Assembly (NCBI RefSeq): GCF_013376455.1
Contig: NZ_CP045504.1
Location: 1-64,000, forward strand
Direction: 5' to 3'
DNA: 64,000 nt
Source of the DNA: Desulfolutivibrio sulfodismutans DSM 3696
Lineage (GTDB): Bacteria; Desulfobacterota; Desulfovibrionia; Desulfovibrionales; Desulfovibrionaceae
Program-made: the position numbers and the translations under genes
Shown: in pieces, positions 53,643 to 62,278 of the stretch
Position numbering within the stretch: the stretch's first letter is position 1
How the letters are laid out: the number at the start of each line of letters is the position of its first letter
The notes under the pieces: generated by a model
What the model was told of the DNA's origin: nothing
Seen by the model: only the letters and a program-made list of their open reading frames with translations
Database searches by the model: none

Positions 53643-55064
53643 ATGCCTGCCTCTTCCCCTGATGTTCCCGATGTGATGGACCGCCCCGGCCGCCGCAGTT
53701 CCACCGGGCCGCGCTCGTTTCGGCTGGTGTGCCGGGACGGTGAAATCCCCCTGGTGGAGGATCTGCTCGCCGTCCAAGGCTTTCGCTTTGCGCCCGAACC
53801 TTTTTCCCCCCACTGCCGCAGGCTTGCGGCCGAGCCGTTCCCCCTGGGCGCCAGCCTGGCCGCCACATTCGGCCTCATCTACATCCAGGACCGTTCCTCC
53901 ATGCTGCCGCCGGTGTGCCTGGACCCGCCGCCCGCCGCCTCGGTCCTGGACATGTGCGCCAGTCCCGGCGGCAAGACCGGCTTTTTGGCCCAGTTGGTGG
54001 GGTCGGCCGGATTTGTCCTGGGCAACGAACCCACCCCGGATCGCCTGAGCACCCTCCGCCGCAACCTCTCCCGCCTGAATCTGGTCAATGTGGCCACCTG
54101 CGGCGAGGCCGACCTGACGCCCTTTCTGCCCCGGGGCGGTTTCCGGCATATCCTGCTCGATCCGCCGTGCAGCGGCTGGGGCACGGCGGCCAAGAACCCC
54201 AAGGTGCTCACCCTGTGGCGCGAGGACAAGGTGGCGCCGCTTCTCTCCCTGCAACGCACGCTCCTGGCCACGGCCGCCTCCCTTTTGGCCCCGGGGGGCA
54301 GGCTTCTCTATTCCACCTGCACCACCAACCCTGCCGAAAACGAGGACCAGGTGCGCCGGGCCCTGGACACCCACCCCCTGGAACTGGTTCCCCTGATCCC
54401 GCCGCCGGGCACGGCCGCCGAACCCACGTCGCTGCCCGGGGTGATCCGGGTGGACCCGGCGCTTCACGGCGGACAGGGTTTTTTTCTGGCCTGCCTGACC
54501 AAGCCGGGCGCGCCTTCGCAGGACGAGGCCATGCCCGATGCCGCATCCGCCGAACCGCCGGGCGGCGGGGAGGCAAAACGGCGAACCGGCCGGGAGAAGG
54601 GGCGCGGCCATGGTCGCGGCAAGGGGCGCGAACAAGGGGGTGCGACAGTCCTCCGGGACTTTGAGGACATACGCCCGGGGGAATTTCCCGGGACCGAGGG
54701 GCTGCATTTTGATGCGCTTGGCCCCGGCCGGGCTTGCCGCTTCGGAGATCGGGTTTATTTCATTGCCCGGGGAGTTGGACCGTTTACCGGGAGCGGGCTG
54801 CGGTACAAGGGATTTTTTTTGGGTCTGGTCAAGGGCGGCGCCTTTCGGCCCAACGCCCGGGCCCGGCTGCTTCTGGGGGCGGCGGGTGCGGACGGCGCTG
54901 CCGGACTGACGCTGGAAAACCCGGCCGACCTGGGGGATCTGTTGGCCGGACGCAGTCTTTCCGTGGGATCTTTGCCCAAACGCTGCGGGTTGTACTACAA
55001 GGAGTTGCCGCTGGGGTTTGTCACCTGCAAGGGCGGCCGCGCCTTGTGGTCCGAGAGAGCCTGA
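53643..55064 (+). CDS. RNA m5C methyltransferase (RsmB/RsmF-like)
   Basis: A 473-residue NSUN-family enzyme. The SAM-binding core is at about 75-280, with SVLDMCASPGGKTGFLA, the catalytic motif LLDPPCSGWG and the second cysteine motif STCTTNPAENE. A charged Gly/Arg/Lys-rich linker (about 295-335) joins it to a C-terminal PUA-like RNA-binding region (VYFIARGVGPFTGSGLRYKG). It probably methylates rRNA, but a tRNA target is possible. Ribosome site weak. Confidence 0.88.
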   Translation: MPASSPDVPDVMDRPGRRSSTGPRSFRLVCRDGEIPLVEDLLAVQGFRFAPEPFSPHCRRLAAEPFPLGASLAATFGLIYIQDRSSMLPPVCLDPPPAASVLDMCASPGGKTGFLAQLVGSAGFVLGNEPTPDRLSTLRRNLSRLNLVNVATCGEADLTPFLPRGGFRHILLDPPCSGWGTAAKNPKVLTLWREDKVAPLLSLQRTLLATAASLLAPGGRLLYSTCTTNPAENEDQVRRALDTHPLELVPLIPPPGTAAEPTSLPGVIRVDPALHGGQGFFLACLTKPGAPSQDEAMPDAASAEPPGGGEAKRRTGREKGRGHGRGKGREQGGATVLRDFEDIRPGEFPGTEGLHFDALGPGRACRFGDRVYFIARGVGPFTGSGLRYKGFFLGLVKGGAFRPNARARLLLGAAGADGAAGLTLENPADLGDLLAGRSLSVGSLPKRCGLYYKELPLGFVTCKGGRALWSERA

Positions 55065-55117
55065 ACCCCGACCGCATCACGTCTCCTGCGGTCTGCACCT
55101 CTTGCAAGGCGGAATCC

Positions 55118-56605
55118 ATGGCCGGAGAAGAACGCGTCGAGACGGATGTGCGTGAGGATGTTCTCGCCCCGCCCAGCCCCTGTGCCCGGTATAAGGCGGT
55201 GTTCGACGGCTATCCCGGCCAGGTGGCGATCCTGGACGAGGCCGGGCGTATTGTGGAGGTCAACGCCGGGTGGGAGCGGTTTTCCCGGGAAAACGGGCTG
55301 TGCGGGGATTGCCGGTTCACCGGGGTGGACTATCTTGATGTGTGCCACGAGGCCTCCGGCCCGGACGCCGGGGACGCCGCCCGTGCGGCCGAGGGCATCC
55401 GGGAGGTGCTTGAGGGTCGCCGGGAACGATTCTCCCTGGAATATCCCTGCCATTCGCCGACGGAAAAACGCTGGTTCCTGCTTGTCGCCACCGCGCTTAT
55501 CGTGGACGGGCGGATCAGGGGGGGCATCGTCTCCCATCTACCCATAACCGAGCGTAAACTGGCCGAATTGGCCCTGGCCCAGAGCGAAAAACGCCTCAAT
55601 CAGGCCCAGCGGTTGGCCCGGGTGGGCAGTTTCGAGCGCAGCCTGGAAATGGGGCAGGGATACTGGTCCGATGAACTGTTTCGGATGATCGGACTGCCGC
55701 CTTCCGACCGCTCCCCGCCCTTTGAGATGTTTCTTGGGGCCGTGCATGCCGAGGATCGGGATCGGGTGGCGCGGGTGGTGGGCCGGGTGCGTCGCCAGAC
55801 CGAGCCAGAGGAGTTCGAATTTCGCATTGTGGCCCCGGACGGATCCATCCGCCACCTGTCGGCGTCCATCGCCTTGGAGCGCGACGAGCGGGGCAATCCC
55901 GTGAGCTACCATGGGGCCATGGTGGATGTGACCCGCCTCAAGGAGGTGGAGGCCTCGTTGGTGCGCCTGGCGGCCACGGACGAGCTGACAGGCATCCACA
56001 ACCGGCGGCGTTTCCTCGAACTGCTGCGCGCCGAGATGGACCGGTGCGAACGCTACGGGCATCATGTGTCCCTGCTTATGCTGGACATTGATAATTTCAA
56101 GCAGATCAACGATACGTACGGTCACGCCGTGGGGGACGAGGTCTTGCGGCATCTGGCCGTGATCATCGGCCACGGTCTGCGGGGCAGCGACGTGTTCGGC
56201 CGGATCGGCGGGGAGGAATTCGCCGTCATCCTGACCGAGACCAGCCCGGACATGGCTCTGGCGGCAAGTCGGCGGCTTGTGGCGGGAGTGGCCAGGGCCG
56301 GGGTCCGCACCTCGGCCGGGGCGCTTCCCCTGACGGTGAGTGCGGGACTGGCCACGGCGTTTTCCGGGAAGACCCGGCCAGACGGCCAGGCCTGCGCCTG
56401 CGGCATGGCCCCGGACGCGCTTTTGCGCACGGCGGATCAGGCCTTGTACCGGGCCAAGGCCGAAGGCAAAAACAGGGTTGTTCAATTTGAGGCGTTTGCC
56501 GACCATGCGCCGGGCCGGTCGCGCCCAGCGGCGCACGGCGAGGGAAGCGGCGATTCCGGGGCTTTGGCCACGGATGCAACAGATCAGGGAAAGGACGTGA
56601 CATGA
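55118..56605 (+). CDS. PAS-PAS-GGDEF diguanylate cyclase
   Basis: A 495-residue soluble sensor cyclase. Two PAS domains lie at about 25-145 (a short CxxC-like LCGDC is visible) and about 155-285. The GGDEF domain (about 290-460) has RIGGEEFAVI, a functional variant, and inhibitory-site RGSD five residues before it. It makes c-di-GMP. An extra Cys-rich insert CACGMAP lies in the GGDEF C-terminal part. AAGG precedes the ATG at 55118. Its last four bases overlap the aldolase-like gene. Confidence 0.88.
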   Translation: MAGEERVETDVREDVLAPPSPCARYKAVFDGYPGQVAILDEAGRIVEVNAGWERFSRENGLCGDCRFTGVDYLDVCHEASGPDAGDAARAAEGIREVLEGRRERFSLEYPCHSPTEKRWFLLVATALIVDGRIRGGIVSHLPITERKLAELALAQSEKRLNQAQRLARVGSFERSLEMGQGYWSDELFRMIGLPPSDRSPPFEMFLGAVHAEDRDRVARVVGRVRRQTEPEEFEFRIVAPDGSIRHLSASIALERDERGNPVSYHGAMVDVTRLKEVEASLVRLAATDELTGIHNRRRFLELLRAEMDRCERYGHHVSLLMLDIDNFKQINDTYGHAVGDEVLRHLAVIIGHGLRGSDVFGRIGGEEFAVILTETSPDMALAASRRLVAGVARAGVRTSAGALPLTVSAGLATAFSGKTRPDGQACACGMAPDALLRTADQALYRAKAEGKNRVVQFEAFADHAPGRSRPAAHGEGSGDSGALATDATDQGKDVT

Positions 56606-57405
56606 TCGGATGTGCGCGCAAGGTGTCCAGGCTTTTTGATCCGCAAAGCGGGCGGACGGTGATTCTGCCCCTGGACCACGGGGTGGGCGAGGGCATGTTG
56701 CCGGGGATCGAGAACATCCCGGGGCTTTTGGCCATGATTCGGGATTTTTCCGTGCAGGGGGTCGTGCTCAACAAGGGGCCGCTGAGGACCTGTCTGTCCG
56801 AGGTTCCCCCGGGGCTTCAGGTGGTGGGGCAGCTTTCCGGGGGCACCCGGCACGCCGTGCCGCCCTATGCCCGAAGCCTGGTCTGTTCGACGCACGAGGC
56901 GGTGCGCCTGGGGGCGGACATGGTGGCCGTGCAGGTCAACATGGCCAACGACCTGGAGGACCGCATGCTGGCCGATCTGGGGCTGGCCTGCGACGACGCC
57001 CACAACCTTGGCGTGCCGATTCTGGCCATCATCCAGCCCAAGGGCGACCGCATCGTCAACGAGATGGACCCCAGCCTCATCTGCCATTGCATCCGGCTCG
57101 GGGCCGAGCTTGGCGCGGATCTGGTGGGCGTGCCCTATTCCGGCGACGCCAAAAGCTTTTCCCGCACCTGCGAGGCCGTCAGCCCCCCGGTGCTGATCAC
57201 CGGCGGTCCCAGCCGACCGGACTTCCCGAGTTTTCTGGCCATGGTCGGGCAGGCGCTTGCCGCCGGGGCGTCCGGAACCTGCGTGGGGAGAAACGTGCTG
57301 CAGCAGGGCGATCCCCGCGAGGCGCTGGCCAGGCTTGTCGAGGCGGTGCATGGGGAGCAGGCGGCCCAGGCCCCGGGATCGGGGGAGGCTACGCCTCCGA
57401 TTTGA
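56602..57405 (+). CDS. DhnA-family aldolase-like protein lacking Schiff-base Lys
   Basis: A 267-residue TIM-barrel protein of the class I archaeal-type fructose-bisphosphate aldolase/ADH synthase family. Features are LPLDHGVGEGM, QPKGDRIVNE and the phosphate-binding GGPSRPDF and GTCVGRNV. At the catalytic lysine position (GADAMKIKYTGD in known aldolases) this protein reads GADLVGVPYSGD, so the lysine is Gly176. Ordinary Schiff-base chemistry is not expected. It overlaps the cyclase gene in an ATGA and has an AAGGA site. Function unknown. Confidence 0.8.
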   Translation: MIGCARKVSRLFDPQSGRTVILPLDHGVGEGMLPGIENIPGLLAMIRDFSVQGVVLNKGPLRTCLSEVPPGLQVVGQLSGGTRHAVPPYARSLVCSTHEAVRLGADMVAVQVNMANDLEDRMLADLGLACDDAHNLGVPILAIIQPKGDRIVNEMDPSLICHCIRLGAELGADLVGVPYSGDAKSFSRTCEAVSPPVLITGGPSRPDFPSFLAMVGQALAAGASGTCVGRNVLQQGDPREALARLVEAVHGEQAAQAPGSGEATPPI

Positions 57406-59221
57406 TCTCTTTGAGCGTCGCGGAATAGGCGGCAAAGACGTTTTCGCGCCCCAGAAGCCCCAGCACCGTGTCCTGGTTTTCCGGGTCCACCACGGGAATC
57501 TGCGGAAGCTCCTGGTCCACGAAGAGCATAAGCGCATCGTACAGGCTGGCGTCCGGGGTCAGCGTCACCGGGGGGCGGGCCAGGTCGCGCACCACCACCA
57601 GTTCGAAGAGCGTATTTTCGAAAAGCACGTTGCGCACGTCCTGCATGGTCAAAATGCCCGTCAGGCGGCCGTCTGCGGCCTTGACCGGAAAGGCGATCTG
57701 GGTGGTCCCGGCGATGATGTCCGTCAGGGCCTTGAGCGTCACCCCCTCCTCCAGGATGGTGACCTTCCCGGGCAGGTAAAAATCCTCCACCCGCAGCTCC
57801 TCCAGGATGTTCACCGTGGCGTCGCCCAGGTGCGCCGGGGACTCGAATTTGTTGTCCACCTGGTTTTCGTAGAGCTTCACCCGGCGGCAAAAGACCATGC
57901 ACAGGGCCGAGCACAGCATCAGCGGCGCCAGAAGGCCGTAGCCCTGGGTGATCTCGCAGACCATGATCAAAGGCCCCACGGGCGCGCCCGCAACCCCCGA
58001 GAAAAAGGCCGCCATGCCCACCAGGGTGTAGCTGCCCGGCGTGGCGACCACCTCCGGCCACAGCCGGTGTCCGATCTGCCCCACGATGCCCCCGGCCGCG
58101 CCCCCGGCGAACAGCGTGGGGGCGAACATGCCGCCGCTTAGGCCCGAGCCGATGGTCAGGGACGTGGCCAGGGTCTTTCCCAGAAAAAGGGCCAGCAAAA
58201 AGGCCGGTCCCAGATCCCCCAGGATGGCCTTCTCCACCCAGCCGTATCCGGAACTCAGCGTCTGGGGGAAAAAAATCCCCAGAACGCCCATGCTCGCGCC
58301 GCCCAAAGCCGCCGTCAGCGGCAGACCCAGGCGGGATTGCAGCACCTCGAAGACCCGGTGCTTCATGAAAAAGAAGCTGCGCAGGTAGACCCAGGCCGCG
58401 CCGGAGCAAAAGACCGCCAGAAAGGCGTAGAGGGGCAGCTCCCGGATATCGGTGAAATGGTAGTTGGGGACGGTGAAGATGGCCCCCGAGCCGAAGAAAA
58501 GCGTGAAGATGGTATAGGCCGTAACCGACGAGACCACGGCGGGCAGCACGGCCTCGGCCTCGAAGTCCTCGCGGTAGATGACCTCCACGGCCGTGAGCGC
58601 CCCGCCCAGAGGGGCCCGGAAAATGGCCCCCAATCCTCCGGCCGCCCCGGCCAGAAGCAGGATGCGCCGCTCCCGGGCCGAAAGCCCCAGCCGCTGGGCC
58701 AGATAGGCCCCCATGCCGCCGCCGAGCTGGGACATGGGGCCTTCGCTTCCGGCGCTGCCGCCGGTGGCCATGGTCGCGATGGCCCCGGCGGCGCGCAAAA
58801 AAAACACCCGGGGACGGATGATGCCGCCGTGGCGGTGGAAGGCCTTGATCATGGCGTCCGTGCCGTCGGTGCCCGAGCGCAGGGATTCGGGGATCAGCCG
58901 GGTGAAGACGTAGCCGGTCACAAGGCCCACGACGCCGAGGCCCAGGGGCAGGAGCCAGGGCCGGGAGGGTCCGGGCATGGCATGGAAGAAATGGTCGCCG
59001 CCCGGCGAGAGCAGGTGGATGCCCACCGTGGCCACCAGGTAGAGTTGGCGAAAGAGCTCAAGGCTGGCGAAGAAGGCGCTGGCCAGGAGTCCGGAGGCGA
59101 TTCCGGCGAACAGTCCCATGACCAGGCGACGCACCGAGGCGGCGCGGCGCAGGCGGCGCAAGAGGATTCTGAGGCGGGGCAGGGGGCCGCGCCGGGGCCG
59201 TGGCGAGGGGATGACGTTCAT
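57389..59221 (-). CDS. ClC chloride channel/antiporter with CBS domains
   Basis: A 610-residue ClC protein. The membrane part has the selectivity loop GGSAGSEGPMSQLGG, where the gating Glu is kept and the neighbouring Arg of the GREGP motif is Ser, and the helix-N region GSGLSGGMFAPTLFAGG. A cytoplasmic pair of CBS domains forms the C-terminus (about 475-605). The gating Glu suggests Cl-/H+ exchange. Its 3' end overlaps the aldolase gene's 3' end by 17 bp (convergent). Confidence 0.93.
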   Translation of the reverse strand: MNVIPSPRPRRGPLPRLRILLRRLRRAASVRRLVMGLFAGIASGLLASAFFASLELFRQLYLVATVGIHLLSPGGDHFFHAMPGPSRPWLLPLGLGVVGLVTGYVFTRLIPESLRSGTDGTDAMIKAFHRHGGIIRPRVFFLRAAGAIATMATGGSAGSEGPMSQLGGGMGAYLAQRLGLSARERRILLLAGAAGGLGAIFRAPLGGALTAVEVIYREDFEAEAVLPAVVSSVTAYTIFTLFFGSGAIFTVPNYHFTDIRELPLYAFLAVFCSGAAWVYLRSFFFMKHRVFEVLQSRLGLPLTAALGGASMGVLGIFFPQTLSSGYGWVEKAILGDLGPAFLLALFLGKTLATSLTIGSGLSGGMFAPTLFAGGAAGGIVGQIGHRLWPEVVATPGSYTLVGMAAFFSGVAGAPVGPLIMVCEITQGYGLLAPLMLCSALCMVFCRRVKLYENQVDNKFESPAHLGDATVNILEELRVEDFYLPGKVTILEEGVTLKALTDIIAGTTQIAFPVKAADGRLTGILTMQDVRNVLFENTLFELVVVRDLARPPVTLTPDASLYDALMLFVDQELPQIPVVDPENQDTVLGLLGRENVFAAYSATLKEIKSEA

Positions 59222-59260
59222 GGCCTGGGCGGATGCGGCATGGGGCTGTCTCGCTGTGCG

Positions 59261-60205
59261 TCAGGCGATGCGGGCTTCCGGTTCGGCCAGGATGCGGCGG
59301 CCGATGCGGATGTCCTCGCGGATGCGGGCGGAGAGTTCCTCGACGCCGGAAAATTTGCGCTCCGAGCGCAGGCGCTGCACGAAATGGACCCGGATGGGCT
59401 GGCCGTAAAGGTCGCCGGTAAAATCCAGGAGATGGACCTCAATGGAGAGCGCGCCGTTGCCGAAGGTGGGGTTGTAGCCGATGTTGGTCACGCCCGGATG
59501 GATGCGCTCCCCCACGTCCACCCACACGGCATAGACCCCGGGCTTGGGAACCAGTTCGTCGGCCGGGGCCAGATTGGCCGTGGGAAAGCCGAGGAGCCTT
59601 CCGCCCCGGTCGCGGCCGCGCACCACCGTGCCGCGCACCTGATAAAAGCGGCCCAGAAGGGGCCTGGCGTCCCAGACCTCCCCGGCCTGGACCATGTCCC
59701 GGATGCGGGTGGAGCTGACCACCGCGCCGTCGATGATGACCGGCTCCAGGCGTTCCACGCAAAATCCGTATTTGACGCCCAGGGCGGTCAACAGTTCGAA
59801 GTTGCCCTTGCGGCCTTTGCCGAAGGCGTAGTCGTAGCCGATGATCATTTCCCGCATGCACAGGCCCGTGACCAGCTTTTCGCGCACGAAGTCTTCCGGG
59901 GCCAGGGCGGCCAGGGCCTTGGTGAAGGGCAAAAGCACGGCCACCTGGACTCCGCTTTGATCCAAAAGCTCCAGCTTTTGTTCGGTCAGGGTCAGAAGAG
60001 GCGGCTCGTTTTTTTCCAGGAGCACCCGCCGGGGATGGGGGTCGAAGGTCACGGCCAGGCTGAGCATGCCCGTGGCGGCGGCGCGTTCCCGCACCCGGCG
60101 CAGGAGCCGGGCATGGCCCATGTGGACGCCGTCGAAATTGCCGATGGTCAGGCAGGTGTCGGTGAGGGCGTCGTGGATGTCTTCGATGCTGCGGACAACA
60201 ATCAT
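59261..60205 (-). CDS. ribF: Bifunctional riboflavin kinase/FAD synthetase
   Basis: A 314-residue RibF. The N-terminal nucleotidyltransferase has TIGNFDGVHMGHARLL and VSSTRIRDMVQ; the C-terminal kinase has GFPTANLAP and GVTNIGYNPTFG. It makes FMN and then FAD from riboflavin and ATP. The frame is open to 60589, but AAGGA before the ATG at 60205 and homology fix this start. A small gene lies 59 bp upstream in the same direction. Confidence 0.95.
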   Translation of the reverse strand: MIVVRSIEDIHDALTDTCLTIGNFDGVHMGHARLLRRVRERAAATGMLSLAVTFDPHPRRVLLEKNEPPLLTLTEQKLELLDQSGVQVAVLLPFTKALAALAPEDFVREKLVTGLCMREMIIGYDYAFGKGRKGNFELLTALGVKYGFCVERLEPVIIDGAVVSSTRIRDMVQAGEVWDARPLLGRFYQVRGTVVRGRDRGGRLLGFPTANLAPADELVPKPGVYAVWVDVGERIHPGVTNIGYNPTFGNGALSIEVHLLDFTGDLYGQPIRVHFVQRLRSERKFSGVEELSARIREDIRIGRRILAEPEARIA

Positions 60206-60264
60206 GGCCACATCCTTGGCAATGGCGGCTTCAAAAACGCTGCGGCCTCCAACAGGCCGTGGGG

Positions 60265-60504
60265 TTATTCGCGGTCGGTCCAGTCCATGACGTGATACCC
60301 CATGGAGACCACGCCCCGGACGATGTCGTCCATGGCCCGGGCCAGGGTGGGCGTTTCTTCGGTGCGGTCCCGGGACATGCGCAGGTACTTGACGTCGCCA
60401 AGCTGGGCCGCGATGTCTGGAGGGAGCTCGGGGATCTCGCTTTTTTTCCTCGTGAACAGGTACATTGATGGCGAGGAGATACTTCGATGAATCGCAAAGC
60501 GCAT
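60265..60504 (-). CDS. Small conserved-looking protein upstream of ribF
   Basis: A 79-residue protein beginning MRFAIHRSISSPSMYLFTRK, followed by IPELPPDIAAQLGDVKYLRM and ending HVMDWTDRE. It has no export signal. AGAGGA lies about 10 nt before the ATG at 60504; an extended start at 60552 is possible. Probably co-transcribed with ribF. No family recognised; it does not look like a random frame because of its balanced composition and ribosome site. Confidence 0.6.
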   Translation of the reverse strand: MRFAIHRSISSPSMYLFTRKKSEIPELPPDIAAQLGDVKYLRMSRDRTEETPTLARAMDDIVRGVVSMGYHVMDWTDRE

Positions 60505-61270
60505 AGTTTCCAAATCCTCTGATGCCGAAGGCGCGACACGAAAAAGCTGCAAACGGCGGGTGGTTGCGGAATCGGCGCGTCCGCCGCAAGGGGCTTAACC
60601 CGGAAATTGAGGCGAACCGGCGTCGGCCGTCCCGAAACGGCGAACCCAGCGGAGGTTGCCCCCCGGGAAGAATCGGTCTCCCCCGGACCCGTAGCCAACA
60701 GGAACGGGTGACGGGGGAGAGACACTATAAATGCCGGGCCGGTTTGGCAAGGGCTTCGAGGCGGTTTTTTCCGTCCGCCCCGGCCAGGCCCGAAAGAAAA
60801 AAGCGGACGGGGGCTTTACAATCGCCGCCGCCGCTTTATTCTAACAAACAGGGATCGGGCAGTCCTGCCCTGGTCCGAACCGAGGCGAAGGAGGACCGCT
60901 GCGACACATTCGAGATGCCATATCGGCGAATCGAGTCGCCCCACGGCGCGCCGGGCGTAACCGACGGCGCGAAAAAAGCGGGGAAGCCCGCAAGCGGCGC
61001 GGCCAAGCCGTCCGGTAGATCCGGGCCGACGCATCGGACGGATGTCCGTCAAGGACGAGCCGGACGGAGACAAGGCCGCCTCCACGTTTCCTGGCAACAA
61101 CGCAAACACACCTCCGAAACCTGTCGTAACAAAGCGGCCTTGGTTTTGGCGTACAGTCAACGTGTGAGCGAAACAGAGTTCCATACGTCGAATACCGGAC
61201 CTCGTCCCGGCCGCCAGGCCTGGGCGAGGTCTCGCGTTTGCGAAAGTTCTCCCCTTCGAGGTGAAACGTC
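60505..61270. other. Gene-free 766-bp upstream region of htpX
   Basis: No gene, tRNA or known riboswitch was recognised on either strand. It contains an AT-richer patch near 60830-60845 and several small inverted repeats, but no standard promoter stands out. It could hold a non-coding RNA; this is unsupported. Confidence 0.45.
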
Positions 61271-62122
61271 ATGACCAGTCAGTTCAAGACCGCGCTTCTG
61301 CTGGGCCTTCTGACGGCCCTGGTCCTTTTTATCGGGCAGGCCATGGGCGGCAGGGGCGGCCTGTACATCGCCTTTGTCTTCGCCCTGGTGATGAACGTGG
61401 GCAGCTATTGGTTCTCGGACAAGATCGTGTTGTCCATGTACCGGGCCAGGGAGCTGTCCCCCCAGGATTCCCCCGGCCTGCACGCCATGGTCGGGGAATT
61501 GGCCCACAACGCGGGCATTCCCAAGCCCAAAATCTATCTCATCCCCCAGGAGGCCCCCAACGCCTTCGCCACGGGCCGCAATCCCGAACACGGCGTGGTG
61601 GCCGTGACGGCCGGGATCATGCGCCTTCTGACCCCGGAGGAGTTGCGCGGGGTGCTGGCCCACGAGCTGGGGCACGTCAAAAACCGGGACATCCTGGTGC
61701 AGACCGTGGCTGCGGTGCTGGGCGGGGTGGTCATGATGCTGGCCAACATGCTGCAATGGGCGGCGATCTTCGGCGGCAGCCGAAGCGACGAGGAGGGGGG
61801 GAGCAACCCCCTGGCGGCCATCGCCCTGGCCATTTTGGCCCCCATCGCGGCCATGCTGATCCAGATGGCCATTTCCCGGTCCCGGGAATATCTGGCCGAC
61901 GCCACGGGGGCGCAGATCTCCGGACAACCCCTGGCCCTGGCCTCGGCCCTGTCCAAGATCGAGGGCTACGCCCGGCAGATCCCCATGCAGGGGGCCAATC
62001 CGGCCACGGAAAACATGTTCATCATCAGTCCCTTCTCGGCCGGGGCGGCCGCCAACTGGTTCAGCACCCATCCGCCCACGGCCGAGCGCATCCGCCGCCT
62101 GCGCGAGTTGGCCGGGCGGTAG
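61271..62122 (+). CDS. htpX: Membrane metalloprotease HtpX
   Basis: A 283-residue M48 zinc protease of the inner membrane that degrades damaged membrane proteins. Two N-terminal membrane segments (about 5-55) precede the zinc motif HELGH in VLAHELGHVKNRD, with the third ligand Glu in SREYLADATGAQ. Two further hydrophobic stretches lie at about 155-205. GAGGTG lies 7 nt before the ATG. Confidence 0.94.
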   Translation: MTSQFKTALLLGLLTALVLFIGQAMGGRGGLYIAFVFALVMNVGSYWFSDKIVLSMYRARELSPQDSPGLHAMVGELAHNAGIPKPKIYLIPQEAPNAFATGRNPEHGVVAVTAGIMRLLTPEELRGVLAHELGHVKNRDILVQTVAAVLGGVVMMLANMLQWAAIFGGSRSDEEGGSNPLAAIALAILAPIAAMLIQMAISRSREYLADATGAQISGQPLALASALSKIEGYARQIPMQGANPATENMFIISPFSAGAAANWFSTHPPTAERIRRLRELAGR

Positions 62123-62278
62123 GGAATCGCCCCTCCCCCCGGGTGCGGCGACGCCGGGGCGCGTCCAAAGGGAACCCGGCCTCCGGTACGGAAAGGCCTC
62201 CTGGCCGTCCGCACGACGCCCGCCAGGAATTCGCGTGGGGGGAAGGCGCCTGCGCGGGGGGAGGATCTTTGCGCCGCT

